Below the pieces are notes generated by a model that was not told the DNA's origin, did not search any database, and worked only from the letters and a program-made list of their open reading frames with translations. A program made the translations under genes and the position numbers. Shown here one piece after another: positions 58,641-64,000 of a DNA stretch of 64,000 nucleotides; the stretch's first letter is position 1; every line of letters begins with the position of its first letter. Source of the DNA: Taudactylus pleione (Eukaryota > Chordata > Amphibia > Anura > Myobatrachidae); assembly GCA_031769625.1 (NCBI GenBank), contig JAUIMM010000204.1:874001-938000 (forward strand), in the 5' to 3' direction.

Positions 58641-59509
58641 CAGGGTTACATATAGAGACACACACAAATAGAGACACACACATATAGAGTCAGGGTTACA
58701 TATAAACACACACATATAGAGACAGGGTTACATATAGACACACACATATAGAGACAGGGTTACATATAGAGACACATATAGAGACAGGGTTACATATAGA
58801 GACAGGGTTACATATAGACACACACATATAGAGACAGGGTTACATATAGACACACACATATAGAGACAGGGTTACATATAGACAGACACATATAGAGACA
58901 GGGTTAGATATAGAGACATTTTTTACTCATACAGGTACGGTTACATATAGAGACAGGGTTACATATAGAGACACACACATATAGAGACAGGGTTACATAT
59001 AGAGACACATACATATAGAGGCAGGGTTACATATAGAGACACACATATAGAGACACACACATATAGAGACAGGGTTACATATAGACACACACATATAGAG
59101 ACAGGGTAACATATAGAGGAACACACATATAGAGACAGGGTTACATATAGACACACATGTAGAGACAGGTTTACATATAGACACACACATATAGAGACAG
59201 GGTTACATATAGAGACACACACATATAGAGACAGGATTACATATAGAGACACACACATATAGAGACAGGGTTACATATAGAGACACACACATATAGAGAC
59301 ACACACATATAGAGACAGGGTTACATATAGACACACACATATAGAGACAGGGTTACATATAGACACACACATATAGAGACAGGGTTACATATAGAGACAC
59401 ATATAGAGACACACACATATAGAGACAGGGTTACATATAGAGACGGGGTTACATATAGACACACACATATAGAGACAGGGTTACATATAGACACACACAT
59501 ATAGAGACA

Positions 59510-61200
59510 GGGTTACATATAGACACACACATATAGAGACAGGGTTAGATATAGAAACATTTTTCACACATACAGGTATGGTTACATATAGAGACAGGGT
59601 TACATATAGAGACACACACATACAGAGACAGGGTTACATATAGAGACAGGGTTACATATAGAGACACACACATATAGAGACACACACATATAGACACTCA
59701 CATATAGAGACAGGGTTACATATAGACACACACATATAGAGACACACATATATAGAGACAGGGTTACATATAGAGACACATATAGAGACACACACATATA
59801 GAGACAGGGTTACATATAGAGACACACATATAGAGACAGGGTTACATATAGAGACACACATATAGAGACAGGGTTACATATAGACACACACATATAGAGA
59901 CAGGGTTACATATAGAGACAGGGTTAGATATAGAAACATTTTTCACACATACAGGTACGGTTACATATAGAGACAGGTTTACATATAGACACACACATAT
60001 AGAGACAGGGTTACATATAGACACACACATATAGAGACAGGGTTAGATATAGAAACATTTTTTACACATAGAGGTACGGTTACATATAGAGACAGGGTTA
60101 CATATAGAGACACATATAGAGACACACACATATAGAGACAGTGTTACATATATTGACAGAGTTACATATAGAGACACACACATATAGAGACAGGGTTACA
60201 TATAGACACACACATATAGAGACAGGGTTACATATAGAGACATGGTTACATATAGAGACACACATATAGACACACAAATATAGAGACACACACATATAGA
60301 GACAGGGTTACATATAGAGACACACACATATAGAGACACACACATATAGAGACAGGGATACATATAGAGACACACACATATAGAGATAGGGTTACATATA
60401 GACACACACATATAGAGACACACACATATAGAGACAGGGATACATATAGACACACACATATAGAGACAGGGTTACGTATAGACACACTCATATAGAGACA
60501 GGGTTACATATAGACAGACACATATAGAGACAGGGTTAGATATAGAGACATTTTTTACTCATACAGGTACGGTTACATATAGAGACAGGGTTACATATAG
60601 AGACACACACATATAGAGGCAGGGTTACATATAGAGACACACATAGAGAGACACACACATATAGAGACAGGATTACATATAGAGACACACACATATAGAG
60701 ACAGGGTTACATATAGATACACACATATAGAGACAGGGTTACATATAGAGGCACACACATATAGAGACACACACATATAGAGACAGTGTTACATATAGAC
60801 ACACACATATAGAGACAGGGTTACATATAGACACACACATATAGAGACAGGGTTACATATAGAGACAGGGTTACATATAGACACACACATATAGAGACAT
60901 GGTTACATATAGACACACACATATAGAGACAGGGTTAGATATAGAGACATTTTTTACTCATACAGGTACGGTTACATATAGAGCCAGGGTTACATATAGA
61001 GACACACACATATAGAGACAGGGTTACATATAGAGACACATACATATAGAGGCAGGGTAACATATAGAGACACACATATAGAGACAGGGTTACATATAGA
61101 GGCACACACATATAGAGACAGGGTTACATATAGACACACACATCTAGAGACAGGTTTACATATAGACACACACATATAGAGACAGGGTTACATATAGAGA
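59510..61200. repeat. About 1.7 kb block repeated at +2.6 to 2.8 kb (first copy)
   Basis: The shift is 2,612 bp at the left, 2,682 bp in the middle and about 2,734-2,806 bp at the right, so several monomers have been gained or lost. Shared markers are ATATAGACACTCAC, a C1 variant with TTTTTTACAC, ATATATTGACAG, and the C2 spacers at 60,550 and 60,949. Confidence 0.7.
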
Positions 61201-62119
61201 CACACACATATAGAGACAGGGTTAGATATAGAGACACACACATATAGAGACAGGGTTACATATAGAGACACACACATATAGAGACACACACATATAGAGA
61301 CAGGGTTACATATAGACACACACATATTGAGACAGGGTTACATATAGAGACAGGGTTACATATAGAGACACACATATAGAGACAGGGTTACATATAGACA
61401 CACACATATAGAGACAGGGTTAGATATAGAGACATTTTTTACTCTTACAGGTACGGTTATATATAGAGACAGGGTTACATATAGAGACACACACATATAG
61501 AGACAGGGTTACATATAGAGACACATACATATAGAGACACATATAGAGACACACACATATAGAGACAGGGTTACATATAGACACACACATATAGAGACAG
61601 GGTTACATATAGACACACACATATAGAGACAGGGTTAGATATAGAAACATTTTTCACACATACAGGTACGGTTACATATAGAGACAAGGTTACATATAGA
61701 GACACACACATACAGAGACAGGGTTACATATAGAGACAGGGTTAAATATAGAGACACACACATATAGAGACACACACATATAGACACACACATATAGAGA
61801 CACACACATATAGAGACAGGGTTACATATAGAGACACACACATATAGAGACAGGGATACATATAGAGACACACACATATAGAGACAGGGTTACATATAGA
61901 CACACACATATAGAGACACACACATATAGAGACAGGGTTACATATAGACACACACATATAGAGACAGGGTTACGTATAGACAGACACATATAGAGACAGA
62001 GTTAGATATAGAGACATTTTTTACTCATACAGATACGGTTACATATAGAGACAGGGTTACATATAGAGACACACACATATAGAGACAGGGTTACATATAG
62101 AGACACACACATATAGTGA

Positions 62120-64000
62120 CAGGGTTACATATAGACACACACATATAGAGACAGGGTTTGATATAGAAACATTTTTCACACATACAGGTATGGTTACATA
62201 TAGAGACAGGGTTACATATAGAGACACACACATACAGAGACAGGGTTACATATAGAGACAGGGTTACATATAGAGACACACACATATAGAGACACACACA
62301 TATAGACACTCACATATAGAGACAGGGTTACATATAGACACACACATATAGAGACACACATATATAGAGACAGGGTTACATATAGAGACACATATAGAGA
62401 CACACACATATAGAGACAGGGTTACATATAGAGACACACATATAGAGACAGGGTTACATATAGAGACACACATATAGAGACAGGGTTACATATAGACACA
62501 CACATATAGAGACAGGGTTACATATAGAGACAGGGTTAGATATAGAAACATTTTTCACACATACAGGTACGGTTACATATAGAGACAGGTTTACATATAG
62601 ACACACACATATAGAGACAGGGTTACATATAGACACACACATATAGAGACAGGGTTAGATATAGAAACATTTTTTACACTTACAGGTACGGTTACATATA
62701 GAGACAGGGTTACATATAGAGACACACACATATAGAGACAGAGTTACATATAGAGACACACACATATAGAGACAGGGTTACATATAGAGACAGGGTTACA
62801 TATAGAGACACACATATAGAGACACACACATATAGAGACAGGGTTACATATATTGACAGGGTTACATATAGAGACACACACATATAGAGACAGGGTTACA
62901 TATAGACACACTCATATAGAGACAGGGTTACATATAGAGACACACACATATAGAGACATGGTTACATATAGAGACACACATATAGACACACACATATAGA
63001 GACACACACATATAGAGACAGGGATACATATAGAGACACACACATATAGAGACAGGGTTACATATAGACACACACATATAGAGACACACACATATAGAGA
63101 CACACACATATAGAGACAGGGTTACATATAGACACACACATATAGAGACAGGGTTACGTATAGACACACACATATAGAGACAGGGTTACATATAGACAGA
63201 CACATATAGAGACAGGGTTAGATATAGAGACATTTTTTACTCATACAGGTACGGTTACATATAGAGACAGGGTTACATATAGAGACACACACATATAGAG
63301 GCAGGGTTACATATAGAGACACACATAGAGAGACACACACATATAGAGACAGGATTACATATAGAGACACACACATATAGAGACAGGGTTACATATAGAC
63401 ACACACATATAGAGACAGGGTTACATATAGAGGCACACACATATAGAGACACACACATATAGAGACAGTGTTACATATAGACACACACATATAGAGACAG
63501 GGTTACATATAGACACACACATATAGAGACAGGGTTACATATAGAGACAGGGTTACATATAGAGACACACACATATAGAGACAGGGTTACATATAGAGAG
63601 GGGGTTACATATAGACACACACATATAGAGACATGGTTACATATAGACACCCACATATAGAGACAGGGTTAGATATAGAGACATTTTTTACTCATACAGG
63701 TACGGTTACATATAGAGACAGGGTTACATATAGAGACACACACATATAGAGACAGGGTTACATATAGAGACACATACATATAGAGGCAGGGTAACATATA
63801 GAGACACACATATAGAGACAGGGTTACATATAGAGACACACACATATAGAGACAGGGTTACATATAGACACACACATATAGAGACAGGGTTACATATAGA
63901 GGCACACACATATAGAGACAGGGTTACATATAGACACACATCTAGAGACAGGTTTACATATAGACACACACATATAGAGACAGGGTTACATATAGAGACA
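62120..64000. repeat. About 1.9 kb block repeated from 2.6-2.8 kb upstream (second copy)
   Basis: This is the partner of 59,510-61,200. It is still matching when the window ends, so its right limit is unknown. Confidence 0.7.

Larger units (their letters stand above)
32933..64000. repeat. Satellite array, right segment
   Basis: This is 31 kb of uninterrupted satellite running off the right edge of the window. C1 spacers occur throughout. C2 spacers are present at about 34,661 and 36,335, then absent by eye until about 58,918, after which they become frequent (about 60,550, 60,949, 61,434, 62,016, 63,232 and 63,683). I see no further copy of the hairpin element and no C3 spacer after 32.4 kb. 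Several recent block duplications lie inside (see the separate entries). There is no gene. Confidence 0.96.

Noticed and set aside
518..63969. Many minus-strand open frames of 60-175 codons giving CVSICNPVSICVCLYVTLSLY-like peptides
   Set aside because: They are by-products of the satellite. The lower strand of the monomer has a stop (TAA, in ATGTAACCC) in only one of three frames, and the 16-bp units shift the frame until it is met. Starts and stops are the same repeated ATG and ATGTAA words. There is no conserved unit, signal or flank expected of a gene.
32933..64000. Functional centromere or replication origin
   Set aside because: A large satellite is compatible with a centromere, but the monomer is far shorter than nucleosome-sized centromeric satellites and no protein-binding box was recognised. 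Location and chromatin data would be needed.

Overview
The window is a eukaryotic satellite array from end to end. I find no supportable protein-coding gene, tRNA, rRNA or CRISPR array. The basic unit is a 14-18 bp monomer built on the core ATATAGAGAC. The core is followed either by AGGGTTAC (long unit, about 18 bp) or by a short CA run (short unit, 14-16 bp). Roughly 3,700 monomers fill about 62.4 kb, all in one orientation. The size of the array, the nested higher-order repeats, a short transposon-like insert and CpG-biased differences between copies of that insert suggest a large eukaryotic genome with CpG methylation, perhaps a vertebrate such as an amphibian. The species cannot be named from this sequence.

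There are three levels of repetition. (1) Monomers vary mostly in 2-bp steps: (CA)n, (GA)n and (TA)n counts change. (2) Every few hundred bases the array is punctuated by a T-run spacer. It has three types: C1 (gaaacatttttcacacatac), C2 (gacattttttactcatac) and C3 (gacatttgcacacatac). All three are followed by aggtacggtta. (3) Blocks of 1.2 to 7.3 kb are duplicated, often in tandem: shifts of about 1.57, 2.1, 7.0 and 3.76 kb in the first 15.5 kb; about 7.25-7.28 kb at 23.5-38.1 kb; 2,356 and 1,258 bp at 44.2-49.8 kb; about 4.4 kb at 52.9-58.6 kb; and about 2.6-2.8 kb at 59.5-64.0 kb.

Layout: 1-20,984 is satellite with C1 and C2 spacers; 20,985-32,932 is satellite carrying four copies of one GC-rich, palindrome-packed element (330, 330, 486 and 486 bp), each preceded by a C3 spacer; 32,933-64,000 is satellite, of which about 36.4-58.9 kb lacks C2 spacers.

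The most interesting object is the insert. It has near-perfect terminal inverted repeats beginning GGGCC, one shared target duplication, and a body made almost wholly of consecutive hairpins (ten catalogued in the long form). The two size classes differ by exactly 156 bp, and both breakpoints fall in the CATG centres of two separate palindromes. It appears to have inserted once and then been multiplied as a passenger of satellite expansion. The many minus-strand open frames (CVSICNPVSIC-like peptides) are by-products of the repeat, because its lower strand has a stop codon (TAA) in only one of three frames.

All comparisons were made by eye. Block boundaries are approximate (about +/-30 bp unless stated), and identity levels were not computed.
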